From the NCBI RefSeq assembly GCF_900108295.1, contig NZ_FNWK01000005.1, forward strand, positions 207,080-271,079: a stretch of DNA of 64,000 nt. Reading direction: 5' to 3'. Positions 21,454 to 30,116 of the stretch are shown one piece after another. Position 1 is the first letter of the stretch, and every line of letters starts with the position of its first letter. The position numbers were made by a program, and so were the translations under genes. A model generated the notes under the pieces. The model did not search any database, was not told the origin of the DNA, and worked only from the letters and a program-made list of their open reading frames with translations. This DNA is from Sphingopyxis sp. YR583. Its GTDB lineage: Bacteria > Pseudomonadota > Alphaproteobacteria > Sphingomonadales > Sphingomonadaceae.

Positions 21454-23724
21454 ATGAAGGCGCATAACCAGTTCCTGCTGTCCGGTGTGGCGGCAATCGC
21501 GATGCTTGCCAATGCCGCACCGGCAATGGCGCAGGCGGCCCCTGCCGACGCGGCAGAGATCGACGACAGCAATGCCAATGAAATCATCGTCACCGCGCAA
21601 AAGCGCGAGCAGAATTTGCAGAATGTGCCGATTTCGATGGAAGTCGTCAGTGGCGCGAAGCTCGCCGAGTTCAACACCAGCGATATCAAGGCGGTGATGA
21701 ACTACACGCCGAACGTCTTCGTTCAGTCGACCGCCGGCAACGACGTGATCTATATCCGCGGCTTCGGGTCGCCGCCGGCGAACTTCGCGTTCGACCAGTC
21801 GGTGTCGCTCTATGTCGACGGCATTTATGCCGGCCGCAACCGTCAGGCGCAGGCGCCCTTCTTCGATCTCGCGCGCGTCGAAGTGCTGCGCGGTCCGCAG
21901 GGCGCGCTGTTCGGTAAGAACACGGCGGCGGGCGCGGTCAGCGTCGTCTCGGCGGGTCCGACGAAGGAGTTCGAGGGCGCGATCACCGGCCTTTACAATT
22001 TCGATCACAAGGGCACCGATTTCTCGGGCTATCTGTCGGGCCCGATCACCGACACGCTCGGCGCGCGCTTCGCATATAAGATCGTCAATCAGGACGGCTA
22101 TATCTATAACCGCGCGACCGATCACGACGATCCCGAAATCAAGTCGCAGCTGCTGCGCCTGACGCTGAAGTGGGAACCGTCGGCGAACTTCGACTACACG
22201 GCGAAGGTCGAATACGGAAACCGCGAAGTCATCGGCGGCATCACGGTGTCGAGCCCGCTGACCAGTGGGCAGGATCCGCAGACGTCGCGCTATCTCGAGC
22301 GCTCGGCGCTCGGCGATGAGGGCAATGACAACAAGTCGGTGATGATCTCGGGCGTCGGCAACCTCGCGCTCGGCGACTTCACGCTGACCTCGGTCACCGG
22401 TTACAGCTGGTTCAAGTCGAAGATCGTCAACGGGTTCGACCAGACGATCCCGAACAGCGGCGGCGCCTTCACGTCGAACTCGGTCTACAATGCGTTCCCC
22501 GAACGCTTCGACCAGATTTCGCAGGAAATCCGCATCCTGTCGCCAACGGGCAAGACCTTCGAATTCATCGTCGGCGCCTATTATGACAAGTCGAACTATA
22601 CGCTGGAGCAATATCAAGGCTTCAACATCCCGAGCCTCAATATTCCCGGCGTGATCGTCGGCCCCTATTTCGGCCGCATTGACAGCGTCTTCAATCAGGA
22701 AGCCGAAAGCTGGTCGGTGTTCGGACAGGGCACGTTCAACATTACCGAAGCCTTCCGCGCGATCGGCAGCCTGCGGTACAGCCACACCAAGAAGGACGGC
22801 GATTTCGCTGCCCGCCTTGTCTATGGCTCGAACGGCGTCAACGGCCAGCCCTTTGCCCTGCGCCCGATTTCGAGCGCGGCCGGCAAGATCAGCGAAGGCA
22901 ATGTCGATCCCTCGATCACGCTGCAATATGACATCGCACCGCGTATCATGGTCTATGGCACCTGGGGCCGCGGTTCGAAGTCGGGCGGCTTCGTGTCGAA
23001 CACGCTCGGTACGACGAACGCGACCTTCACCTTCGAACCCGAACAGTCGGAGAATTTCGAGGCCGGCATCAAGTCGACATTGTTCGACGGCAAGGTCGTC
23101 GCGAACGTCTCCGCCTATCACACCAAGTTCAAGGATTTGCAGGTTTCGGTCTATCAGCCCGCGACGTCGAGCTATCTGACCGGCAACGCCGCAGCCGCGA
23201 CGTCGAAGGGCATCGAAGGCTCGCTCAGCATCTATCCGATCGAGAATTTCGACATCAGCGCGTCGGCCGCCTATTCGGATATCAAATATGACGATTATCC
23301 GGGCGCAGCCTGCCTTGCCTCGCAGGTCGGCTGTACTCCGGCGACGAACAACCTCGCCGGCTACCCCGTCGCTTATGCCTCGAAATGGACCGGCAGCGTC
23401 ACGGCGCACGCGCGCTTCGATATGTCGGAAGACCTGAAGCTCGACATCACCGGCGTCGCGGCGGGGCGTTCGAAATATTTCAATTCGGACAACCAGAGCC
23501 CGATCTTCGGTGTGCAGGACGGCTATGTGAAGCTCGACCTGCGCGTGCAACTCGCCGATCGGGACAATAGCTGGCACCTCGCGCTGGTCGGCAAGAATCT
23601 GACGAACCAGAAAACGATCGGCAGCGCATTCAACCTGCCCGCCCCGATCACGCCGGTTCCGCGCGCGATCCTGTATCTCGAACCCACGCGCAACATTTCG
23701 GTCGAGGCCGGGATCAAGTTCTAG
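21454..23724 (+). CDS. TonB-dependent outer-membrane receptor
   Basis: The product is 756 residues: a signal peptide (cleavage after AMAQ near 26), a TonB-box-like NEIIVTAQKREQ at about 45-56, a plug domain with YIRGFG and VEVLRGPQGALFGKNTAAG, and a 22-strand barrel ending in the aromatic-type terminus SVEAGIKF. Sphingomonads use this receptor class for aromatic and other bulky substrates. GGGAGG before the ATG at 21454 supports this start over the GTG at 21448. It is the first gene of an operon with a SnoaL-like gene and a GST, so it probably imports the substrate of the cluster. Confidence 0.94.
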   Translation: MKAHNQFLLSGVAAIAMLANAAPAMAQAAPADAAEIDDSNANEIIVTAQKREQNLQNVPISMEVVSGAKLAEFNTSDIKAVMNYTPNVFVQSTAGNDVIYIRGFGSPPANFAFDQSVSLYVDGIYAGRNRQAQAPFFDLARVEVLRGPQGALFGKNTAAGAVSVVSAGPTKEFEGAITGLYNFDHKGTDFSGYLSGPITDTLGARFAYKIVNQDGYIYNRATDHDDPEIKSQLLRLTLKWEPSANFDYTAKVEYGNREVIGGITVSSPLTSGQDPQTSRYLERSALGDEGNDNKSVMISGVGNLALGDFTLTSVTGYSWFKSKIVNGFDQTIPNSGGAFTSNSVYNAFPERFDQISQEIRILSPTGKTFEFIVGAYYDKSNYTLEQYQGFNIPSLNIPGVIVGPYFGRIDSVFNQEAESWSVFGQGTFNITEAFRAIGSLRYSHTKKDGDFAARLVYGSNGVNGQPFALRPISSAAGKISEGNVDPSITLQYDIAPRIMVYGTWGRGSKSGGFVSNTLGTTNATFTFEPEQSENFEAGIKSTLFDGKVVANVSAYHTKFKDLQVSVYQPATSSYLTGNAAAATSKGIEGSLSIYPIENFDISASAAYSDIKYDDYPGAACLASQVGCTPATNNLAGYPVAYASKWTGSVTAHARFDMSEDLKLDITGVAAGRSKYFNSDNQSPIFGVQDGYVKLDLRVQLADRDNSWHLALVGKNLTNQKTIGSAFNLPAPITPVPRAILYLEPTRNISVEAGIKF

Positions 23725-23737
23725 GTTCGAATTTTCG

Positions 23738-24235
23738 ATGTCCCAGGGATCGGCCGCCATCGATGCTTTCCTCGACAGGGAAGCAGCGGTGGCGGCCGTG
23801 ACCCGTTATGCGAGCGCGCTCGATGCGCGCGACTGGGGCGCTTACCGCGCGCTTTTTACGGACGAGATCGCGATCGACTATGCCTCGATCGGCTCGCTCG
23901 TCGCGACGGTGCCCGCCGATGAATGGACGAACCGCTGCCGGACGCTCGAGGGCTTCGACGCGACGGCGCACCAATTGCACAATATCGTCGCCGCGATCGA
24001 CGGCGACGAGGCGACGGTGACGAGCATCGTCGATGCCGTGCACGTCGTCGGGGTCGAGGACCGCGCGCTGCTCGGCGACCTGATCGGCCGCTACACGCAC
24101 CGGCTGGTGCGGCAGGGCGAGTGGAAGATTGCGGGCGTGACGCTGTCCGTTGTTGCCTACCCCGCTGGGAAGGAAGCGTTCGAAGCCGCCTTCGCCGCCG
24201 CGCGCGCCATTTTCGCCGAAGGAAATTCCGCATGA
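23738..24235 (+). CDS. SnoaL-like (NTF2-fold) protein
   Basis: The product is 165 residues. AAVAAVTRYASALDARDWGAYRALFTDEIAIDY is the opening helix pair of the NTF2/SnoaL fold, used by small cyclases, isomerases, dehydratases and ring-hydroxylase small subunits. HQLHNIVAAIDGDEATVTSIVDAVHV matches the central strands. The reaction is not predictable. It lies 13 nt after the receptor gene and overlaps the next GST gene by 4 nt (ATGA), so translation is coupled. Confidence 0.85.
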   Translation: MSQGSAAIDAFLDREAAVAAVTRYASALDARDWGAYRALFTDEIAIDYASIGSLVATVPADEWTNRCRTLEGFDATAHQLHNIVAAIDGDEATVTSIVDAVHVVGVEDRALLGDLIGRYTHRLVRQGEWKIAGVTLSVVAYPAGKEAFEAAFAAARAIFAEGNSA

Positions 24236-24942
24236 TCGACGTCTATTTCACGCCCACGCCGAACGGCCACAAGGTCTCGATCATGCTCGAAGAGGTCGGA
24301 CTGGACCATAATCTGATCGGCATGAACATGCTGGAGGGCGACCATCTGACGCCCGAATACAGGCGGATCAATCCGAACGGACGCCTGCCCGCGATCGTCG
24401 ACCATGATCCGATCGGCGGCGGCGCGCCGCTGCCGGTGTTCGAGAGCGGCGCGATCCTGCTTTATCTGGCCGAGAAGAGCGGCAAGCTGCTCCCCGAAAG
24501 CCCGCGCCGCCGATCACAAGCGCAGCAATGGCTGATGTGGCAGATGGCGAGCTTCGGTCCGATGCAGGGACAGGCGCATCATTTCATCCGCTATGCGCCC
24601 GAGGGGCAGACCTATCCGGTCGAACGTTATCGCAACGAGACGCTGCGGCTGCTTCATGTGCTTAACGGCCGGCTTGGTGAAGCCGAGTATCTGGCCGAAG
24701 AATATTCGATCGCCGATATTGCGGCGTGGCCGTGGACGCGCGCGATCCGTGCGATCGGGCTGACGCTCGACGATTATCCGGCGGTTGCCGACTGGTTCGC
24801 GCGGATCAGCGAGCGCCCTGCGGTGATCGCGGGGACCGACGTCAAAAATGCAGCAAACCTGTCGAGCGCGCGCCCGGTGCTGACCGAGGCACAATGGTCG
24901 AACCTGTTCGGCAAGAATATGCTGGAAGCGCCGACGCGCTAA
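24232..24942 (+). CDS. glutathione S-transferase, YghU/Ure2p (Nu-like) type
   Basis: The product is 236 residues, a paralogue of the protein at 20097. It carries FTPTPNGHKVSIMLEE, NPNGRLPAIVDHD, VFESGAILLYLAEKSGKL and YSIADIAAWPW. The two paralogues flank the divergent promoter region, one in each transcript, so both should respond to site A. In sphingomonads Nu-type GSTs release glutathione from aromatic conjugates during beta-ether cleavage; a similar role here is plausible but untested. It converges on an SDR gene across a REP-like palindrome. Confidence 0.93.
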   Translation: MIDVYFTPTPNGHKVSIMLEEVGLDHNLIGMNMLEGDHLTPEYRRINPNGRLPAIVDHDPIGGGAPLPVFESGAILLYLAEKSGKLLPESPRRRSQAQQWLMWQMASFGPMQGQAHHFIRYAPEGQTYPVERYRNETLRLLHVLNGRLGEAEYLAEEYSIADIAAWPWTRAIRAIGLTLDDYPAVADWFARISERPAVIAGTDVKNAANLSSARPVLTEAQWSNLFGKNMLEAPTR

Positions 24943-24956
24943 ACCAACCTATATCT

Positions 24957-25028
24957 CGTCATTCCCGCGGAAGCGGGAACCCAGCGAGCTGCCGTTGCAG
25001 CTAGGTTCCCGCTTTCGCGGGAATGACG
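24957..25028. repeat. REP-like palindrome between convergent genes
   Basis: Arms of about 25 nt (24957-24981 and 25004-25028) match with one mismatch. Each arm contains its own inner palindrome of the form TTCCCGC...GCGGGAA and is bounded by GTCAT/ATGAC. A shorter element of the same style is at 34143. Such elements are typical of REP/BIME sequences at the ends of convergent genes. Confidence 0.8.
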
Positions 25029-25037
25029 AATTGTGGG

Positions 25038-25805
25038 TCATACCGTGTCGGCGTGGCCCCACTGATATTCGACCTGGCCGTTCACACGCCGCACCGCTAC
25101 CCAGTCGCCACCCGCAAGGCCGTCATCCTCGATCAGCGCCATGACGCCGCCCGCGATATCCTCTGGCGCGCACGCCTCGTTGTTCGCGAGCACGGTCTTC
25201 ATCCATTCGGACTTGCCGCCCGCGCCCGTCGTGTCGAGGATGGGCGTGTCGACCAGCCCCGGCAGCATGCCCGCGACGCGGACGTTGCATTCCTCCTTCA
25301 GCGGCGCGCAGCAGCGCGTGAACATCATCACCGCCGCCTTGGTCGTCGCATACATGGCGTCGTAGAAGCCGGTGCCGAGCGCGACGGTCGAGACGGTGTT
25401 GACGATCACCCCGCCGCCGCGTGCCTTCATCTTCTGCACCGCGATCTGCGTCGCGGCGACGAGCGAGGTGATGTTGACGTCGATAATCCAGCGGATGCGC
25501 GCCGCATCGACGTCGGGGAATTGCGGCAGGCCCGACACGACGCCGGCATTGTTGTGCAATATATCGACGTCGCCATGCGCCTCGAACCAGGCTTCGACCA
25601 CGGGGATGTCGGAAAGGTCGAGGATATGCGTCGTTACCCGCGCCCCCGCCGCCGCGACGCGCCGCGCGGTTTCGGCGAGCGCGTCTTCCTTCACATCGAC
25701 GAGCCTGATTTCCGAGGCACCGCGCTCCGCCAGCATCACCGCGGTCGCACGACCGATGCCGCCCGCCGAGCCGGTGACGATCGCCGTCTTGCCGTTGATT
25801 TCCAT
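25038..25805 (-). CDS. short-chain dehydrogenase/reductase
   Basis: The product is 255 residues of the classical SDR family. The cofactor motif TGSAGGIG is near residue 12, with an Asp after strand 2 (LVDVKEDAL) suggesting NAD preference. NNAGV is near 88, a catalytic Ser lies in VNTVSTVA, and YATTKAAV carries the Tyr-x-x-x-Lys pair. GGGAGAGAAGAG just before the ATG at 25805 supports this start; a frame-extending ATG at 25844 would overlap the operator region. It would oxidise an alcohol of the pathway. Confidence 0.9.
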   Translation of the reverse strand: MEINGKTAIVTGSAGGIGRATAVMLAERGASEIRLVDVKEDALAETARRVAAAGARVTTHILDLSDIPVVEAWFEAHGDVDILHNNAGVVSGLPQFPDVDAARIRWIIDVNITSLVAATQIAVQKMKARGGGVIVNTVSTVALGTGFYDAMYATTKAAVMMFTRCCAPLKEECNVRVAGMLPGLVDTPILDTTGAGGKSEWMKTVLANNEACAPEDIAGGVMALIEDDGLAGGDWVAVRRVNGQVEYQWGHADTV

Positions 25806-25845
25806 CTCTTCTCTCCCGTCCATCTTGTCGCTACCGTAAAGCACG

Positions 25846-25874
25846 TTGACAGATAAACTTAAATACCTAAGTAT
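25846..25874 (+). promoter_or_regulatory. promoter with cluster operator, site B
   Basis: A perfect -35 TTGACA (25846-25851) faces the MFS gene. About 16-17 nt later TAAGTAT serves as a weak -10. The imperfect palindrome ACTTAA-ATAC-CTAAGT (25857-25872) fills the spacer and -10, so a bound regulator would block the polymerase. It lies between the divergent SDR and MFS genes. Confidence 0.65.
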
Positions 25875-25912
25875 TTTTCGACCGAGAAGACTCGTGCGTT
25901 TTGGGGAGAGTT

Positions 25913-27208
25913 ATGTCGCAAGCTACCACCCTCGATGGGGGCGCTCCGGCGCCGGACAGCGGGCTCGCGCTGCGCCGCAATGTCGCGCTCGTCATGCTGT
26001 TCATCGTCGGCACGATCAACTTCGTCGACCGCCAGCTCCTGTCGGTGCTCGTCGAACCGATCCGCGCCGACATGGATTTCAGCGATACGCAGTTCGGCCT
26101 GCTTACCGGCCTCGCCTTCGCACTTTTCTATGCGGCGATGGGCGTGCCCGTCGCGATGATCGCCGACCGCTGGAACCGCGTGAAGCTGATCGGTATCGCC
26201 TGCGTCGTGTGGAGCGGTTTCACTGCGGCATGCGGCATGGCGTCGAACTTCTGGCAACTCGCGCTGATGCGTTTCGGCGTCGGTGCTGGCGAAGCGGGCG
26301 GCACCGCGCCGTCGCTGTCGGTGATCGCCGACTATTATCCGCCCGCGCAGCGCCCGCTGGCGATCGGGCTGTTCACGTTAAACGGCCCGTTCGGGGTTTT
26401 CGTCGGTGCGACGTTCGGCGCATGGGCCGCCGCGAACATCGGCTGGCGCAACGCCTTCCTGTTGATCGGCATTGTCGGCATCGTCGTCGCGCCGATCCTG
26501 ATCTGGCTCGTCCGCGAGCCTGCGCGCGGGCAAATGGACACGCAGAAAACCGCCGACGAAGCCCTGCCCTTTTCGCAGAGCCTCGCGATGTTCTGGCGCC
26601 GCCCGTCGCTGCGTATGGTGATGATCGGCAGCGGTCTTGCGGCCTTTACCAGCTATGGCATGCTCAACTGGATTCCGGCGTTCCTGATGCGGACGCAGAA
26701 GATGCCGCTGGAAGCAATGGCGACATATTTCGGGCCGGCTGCGGGCATCACGTTCGGTATCGGCATCCTCGGCGGCGGCTGGCTGGTCAGCCACCGCGCC
26801 AAGGTGTCGGCGCGCGCCTATGGCTCGATCCCGGCACTGGCAACGCTGGTGCTGATCCCGACCTTTATCGCCGCGCTGCTGGTCGATAGCTGGCAGCTCT
26901 CGCTCGCGCTGCTGCTGGTCCCGATGGCGGCGTGCACCGCCTATGTCGCCCCTGCCCTCGCACTCGTGCAGAATTTGACCCCGCCGCGCAGCCGCGCGAC
27001 CGCCGCCGCGGTGCTGATGCTGATGTTCAACATCATCGGGCTTGGGCTCGGGCCGCTGTTCGCCGGGATCGTCAGCGACAGCCTGAAGCCCGAATATGGC
27101 GACGAGAGCCTGCGATGGGCGTTGATGGCGCTGATGCCCTTCGCCGCTGCGGCTGGCATCGCGCAGTATCGCATGACGCGCTATCTGGAGAAGGACTTCG
27201 CCGAATGA
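25913..27208 (+). CDS. MFS transporter, spinster-like
   Basis: The product is 431 residues with 12 predicted membrane helices. NFVDRQLLSVLVEPIRADM near residue 30 and FYAAMGVPVAMIADRWNRVKLI with the loop 2-3 motif near 80 are typical of the spinster-type MFS group, which often sits in sphingomonad catabolic clusters as an inner-membrane uptake system. GGGGAG lies just before the ATG at 25913, which is preferred to the TTG at 25901. Its stop overlaps the next start by 4 nt (ATGA). It pairs functionally with the TonB receptor. Confidence 0.9.
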   Translation: MSQATTLDGGAPAPDSGLALRRNVALVMLFIVGTINFVDRQLLSVLVEPIRADMDFSDTQFGLLTGLAFALFYAAMGVPVAMIADRWNRVKLIGIACVVWSGFTAACGMASNFWQLALMRFGVGAGEAGGTAPSLSVIADYYPPAQRPLAIGLFTLNGPFGVFVGATFGAWAAANIGWRNAFLLIGIVGIVVAPILIWLVREPARGQMDTQKTADEALPFSQSLAMFWRRPSLRMVMIGSGLAAFTSYGMLNWIPAFLMRTQKMPLEAMATYFGPAAGITFGIGILGGGWLVSHRAKVSARAYGSIPALATLVLIPTFIAALLVDSWQLSLALLLVPMAACTAYVAPALALVQNLTPPRSRATAAAVLMLMFNIIGLGLGPLFAGIVSDSLKPEYGDESLRWALMALMPFAAAAGIAQYRMTRYLEKDFAE

Positions 27209-28092
27209 CCGACGTCGCGGGCAAGACCGCCTTCATCACCGGCGGTGCAAGCGGGCTCGGGCTCGCGACCGCCCGGGCACTCGCCGCAAAGGGGGCATCA
27301 GTGATCCTCGCCGATATCGACGCGGCGGGTGCCGAAAATGCGGCCGCCACGCTGCGCAACGAGGGCACAAGCGCGCTGGGTCTTCAACTCGACGTGACGA
27401 GCGAGGAAAGCTGGGCCGAGGCGGGCGCCAAAGCACGCGAATTCGGCCCGGTGCGCATATTGTTCAGCAACGCCGGGGTCGGCGGCGGATCGGGACCGTT
27501 CGAGCAATATGACACCGACGTCTGGCGCTGGAATTATGCGGTCAACGCACATGCGCATCTTTATGCCTGCCGGACCTTCCTCGGCGACATGAAGGCGAGC
27601 GGCGAGCCGAGCCATCTCGTCATCACCTCTTCCATGGTCGCGATCGTGCCCCCGCCGATCTCGGTCGCCTATATCAGTTCCAAATATGCGACGCTGGGCA
27701 TCGCGATGGCGCTGCGCAACGAACTCGCTGAAAGCTGCGTCGATATTTCGGTGCTGATGCCCGGCATGTCGGCGACGCGGATCGTCGAGACGACGCGCGA
27801 CCTGCGTCCCGTCGAGGTCGAGGTCGGTAAGGCCGCGGCGACGAGCCAGGCGATGCAGGGCGTGCTCGCCGGCGGCATGTCCCCCGACAAGATCGGCGCG
27901 CGCGTCGTGCAGGCGATCGAAAATGGCGAATACTGGATCTTCACCCACCCCGAATGGAAGGCGATGGCCGAACTGGTGACGCAGGATATGCTGTCGTCCT
28001 TCGGTCCATCGGCCGATCCCGGTTACCGGGGCGACGATATCGACGGGCTGATCGCCGCGAACGGCGGCCGCATGTTCGGCGCGAAAAAATAG
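27205..28092 (+). CDS. short-chain dehydrogenase/reductase
   Basis: The product is 295 residues, longer than a minimal SDR. Motifs are TGGASGLG near residue 12, an Asp after strand 2 (ILADIDAA), NAGVGGG near 90, ITSSMVA with the catalytic Ser and YISSKYA with the Tyr/Lys pair. A C-terminal extension of about 40 residues (WKAMAELVTQDML to the end) is unlike the first SDR at 25038. It is coupled to the MFS gene and starts a run of four adjacent catabolic genes. Confidence 0.9.
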   Translation: MTDVAGKTAFITGGASGLGLATARALAAKGASVILADIDAAGAENAAATLRNEGTSALGLQLDVTSEESWAEAGAKAREFGPVRILFSNAGVGGGSGPFEQYDTDVWRWNYAVNAHAHLYACRTFLGDMKASGEPSHLVITSSMVAIVPPPISVAYISSKYATLGIAMALRNELAESCVDISVLMPGMSATRIVETTRDLRPVEVEVGKAAATSQAMQGVLAGGMSPDKIGARVVQAIENGEYWIFTHPEWKAMAELVTQDMLSSFGPSADPGYRGDDIDGLIAANGGRMFGAKK

Positions 28093-28101
28093 GAGAGACA
28101 C

Positions 28102-28497
28102 ATGGCAGAGCAGGACGACATTCGCGCAATGGCGCAGCGCTTCTTCGACGCGATCGAAGCTGGCGATATCGAGACGATGCGCGGCAGCTTCACCGACGAT
28201 GCCGAGATCTGGCACAATACCGACGAGCTGATCGTCACCCCCGCGCAGACCGCGCAGACGCTGACCGGCATGGTTACGCGGATCAAGGACCGCGAATATG
28301 CCGACCGCCGGCTGACAACCTTCCCCGGCGGTTTCGTCCAGCAGCATGTCCTGAAGGGTGTGCGCGTCCACGACGACGGCCCGGTCCGCCTGCCCTGCGC
28401 GATCGTGTGCAAGGTCGAGAATGGCAAGATCACGCGGCTCGACGAATATTTCGACAGCGCGCACGTCGCCGAATTCCGCAAATTTGCAAACGCTTGA
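28102..28497 (+). CDS. SnoaL-like (NTF2-fold) protein
   Basis: The product is 131 residues. MAQRFFDAIEAGDIETMRGSFTDDAEIWHNTDE is a clear NTF2-like opening, followed by strand blocks ending in CKVENGKITRLDEYFDSAHV, typical of limonene-epoxide-hydrolase/SnoaL relatives. It is the second protein of this fold in the cluster, distinct from that at 23738. GGAGAG precedes the ATG. The reaction is unknown; isomerase, hydratase or cyclase roles are all possible. Confidence 0.87.
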   Translation: MAEQDDIRAMAQRFFDAIEAGDIETMRGSFTDDAEIWHNTDELIVTPAQTAQTLTGMVTRIKDREYADRRLTTFPGGFVQQHVLKGVRVHDDGPVRLPCAIVCKVENGKITRLDEYFDSAHVAEFRKFANA

Positions 28498-28507
28498 GGA
28501 GTTAGTC

Positions 28508-29155
28508 ATGCCCGTCCTGCGCCAGGTTCCCCGGTCCGAAGTCACCGACGAGACCGTCCTCGCTTATTACAACCGCCTGTTCGGCGAGCGCGATCCCGTT
28601 GCCGAGCCCGGGACCGCGACCGGAACCCCGGGCGACTGGTGGACGGTATTCGCGCTGTCGCCCGACATCTTCGAACATGCGGTCAAGGGTTTCGCCGTCT
28701 ATCGCAATCCCGCGCGGACGATCGATCCGGTGCTGCGCGAGCTCGGCCAGACGCGCGCCGGCTGGGTCAAGGGCAGCCAGTTCGTCTTTTCGCAGCATTG
28801 CAAGTCGCTCCGCGGGCTTGGCGTCAGTGAAGAGAAGATCGCGTCGATCGCGCATTGGCAGGTCGCCGATTGCTATGACGAGCAGGAACGCACCGTGCTC
28901 GCCTATGCCGACTGCCTTGCGCAGGCGAGCGGGCGCGTCCCGCTCGAGGTTTTCGACAAGCTCAAGACCTTCTGGAATGACGAGCAAATTTTCGAATTCA
29001 CCTACATCACCTGCCTCTATGACATGCATGCGGTGATCACCCGCGCGCTGCGCATGGAATATGACGCGCGCGAGGATCCGATCGTCGAGGTCGCCGCGCC
29101 CGAAGGCTTCAGCGCGGCCGACTTCCTCAGCGCCCCGCGACCCGCGAACGGATAA
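28508..29155 (+). CDS. carboxymuconolactone decarboxylase-like protein
   Basis: The product is 215 residues of the all-helical CMD/AhpD fold. AYYNRLFGERD, NPARTIDPVLRELGQTRAGWVKGSQFVFSQHCKSLRGLG and YADCLAQASGRVP correspond to the family helices. The AhpD CxxC pair is reduced to one cysteine (SQHC), so a peroxidase-type disulfide chemistry is unlikely and a decarboxylase or isomerase role fits better. AGGAG precedes the start. The stop overlaps the SMP-30 start by one base (TAATG). Confidence 0.85.
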   Translation: MPVLRQVPRSEVTDETVLAYYNRLFGERDPVAEPGTATGTPGDWWTVFALSPDIFEHAVKGFAVYRNPARTIDPVLRELGQTRAGWVKGSQFVFSQHCKSLRGLGVSEEKIASIAHWQVADCYDEQERTVLAYADCLAQASGRVPLEVFDKLKTFWNDEQIFEFTYITCLYDMHAVITRALRMEYDAREDPIVEVAAPEGFSAADFLSAPRPANG

Positions 29156-30069
29156 TGAGCGACTACGGCACCCCCGTGGTTGTCGCGACGGGCCTTCGTT
29201 TTCCTGAAGGCCCGGTGCCGATGGCGGACGGGTCGGTGCTGCTGGTCGAGATCGCGCGCGGCACGCTGACGCGCGTCCTGCCCGGCGGCAGCCTGTCGGT
29301 CGTTGCGGAGCTTGGCGGCGGGCCCAACGGGCTCGCTGTCGGGCCCGATGGTGCCGCCTATGTCTGCAACAATGGCGGTTTCGAATGGGTCGAGGCGGGC
29401 GACCTGCTCTTTCCCGGCCATGCTGCGCATGCCGAGCCCTGCGGATCGATCCAGCGCGTCGACCTGACCACCGGCACCGTGACGACGGTCTACGACAGTT
29501 TCGACGGGGAGCGCCTGAAGGGACCGAACGATATCGTCTTCGATGCGGACGGCGGCTTCTGGTTCACCGATCATGGGCAGGTCCGGGGCACCGGCCGCGA
29601 TCATGGCGCAATCTATCATGCGGCCGCCGACGGGTCGAAGATCAGCCGCCAGCGCGCCGACATGATGGGGCCGAACGGCATCGGCCTCTCGCCCGACGGC
29701 AAGACGCTCTACGTCAGCGAGACGATGACCGCGCGCGTCTGGGCGATGGAGATCGTTGCCCCCGGCGAACTCGCCGCACCGCCGCCCTGGGCGCCCGGCC
29801 GCTTTGTCGGCACACCGCCCGCCTTTCGCCTCCTCGACAGCATGGCGATCGAGGAAAATGGGTGCATCTGCGTCGGCACAATGGTCGAGGGCGGGATTAC
29901 GATCTTCGACCCCGATGGCAGTGGCTCGGAGTTCGTGCCGCTGCCTGACATCGGCATCACCAACATCGCCTTTGGCGGCACCGATCGGCGCGATGCCTAC
30001 ATCACCGCATCGACGACAGGCACGCTTTACCGCGTCCGTTGGCCGCGCCCCGGATTAACCGTCAACTAA
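29155..30069 (+). CDS. SMP-30/gluconolactonase-family lactonase
   Basis: The product is 304 residues of a six-bladed beta propeller. LRFPEGPVPMADGS carries the metal-binding Glu, GPNGLAVGPDG and KGPNDIVFDADGGFWFTD the conserved Asn and Asp positions, and MGPNGIGLSPDGKTLYVSET the next blade. Family members hydrolyse lactones with a divalent metal. No signal peptide is seen, so it is cytoplasmic. Placement after a CMD-like gene recalls lactone steps of aromatic breakdown, though the substrate is unknown. A long perfect palindrome is centred on its stop codon. Confidence 0.9.
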   Translation: MSDYGTPVVVATGLRFPEGPVPMADGSVLLVEIARGTLTRVLPGGSLSVVAELGGGPNGLAVGPDGAAYVCNNGGFEWVEAGDLLFPGHAAHAEPCGSIQRVDLTTGTVTTVYDSFDGERLKGPNDIVFDADGGFWFTDHGQVRGTGRDHGAIYHAAADGSKISRQRADMMGPNGIGLSPDGKTLYVSETMTARVWAMEIVAPGELAAPPPWAPGRFVGTPPAFRLLDSMAIEENGCICVGTMVEGGITIFDPDGSGSEFVPLPDIGITNIAFGGTDRRDAYITASTTGTLYRVRWPRPGLTVN

Positions 30070-30086
30070 GTTGACGGTTAATCCGG
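30050..30086. repeat. perfect 17-bp inverted repeat centred on a stop codon
   Basis: CCGGATTAACCGTCAAC (30050-30066) and GTTGACGGTTAATCCGG (30070-30086) are perfect arms; the 3-nt loop is the TAA stop of the SMP-30 gene. No T tract follows, and the next gene starts 30 nt later. It could be an mRNA-stabilising hairpin, an operator, or a partial terminator. Confidence 0.9.
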
Positions 30087-30116
30087 ATAATGATAAAAGA
30101 AGCGGGAGAGGACAGA

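Noticed and set aside
21391..23760. 789-codon open frame antisense to the first TonB receptor
   Set aside because: Shadow of a well-supported receptor gene; composition is Arg/Asp-rich with no domain.
30050..30086. intrinsic terminator
   Set aside because: The hairpin is perfect but no T tract follows, so it was listed as an inverted repeat.
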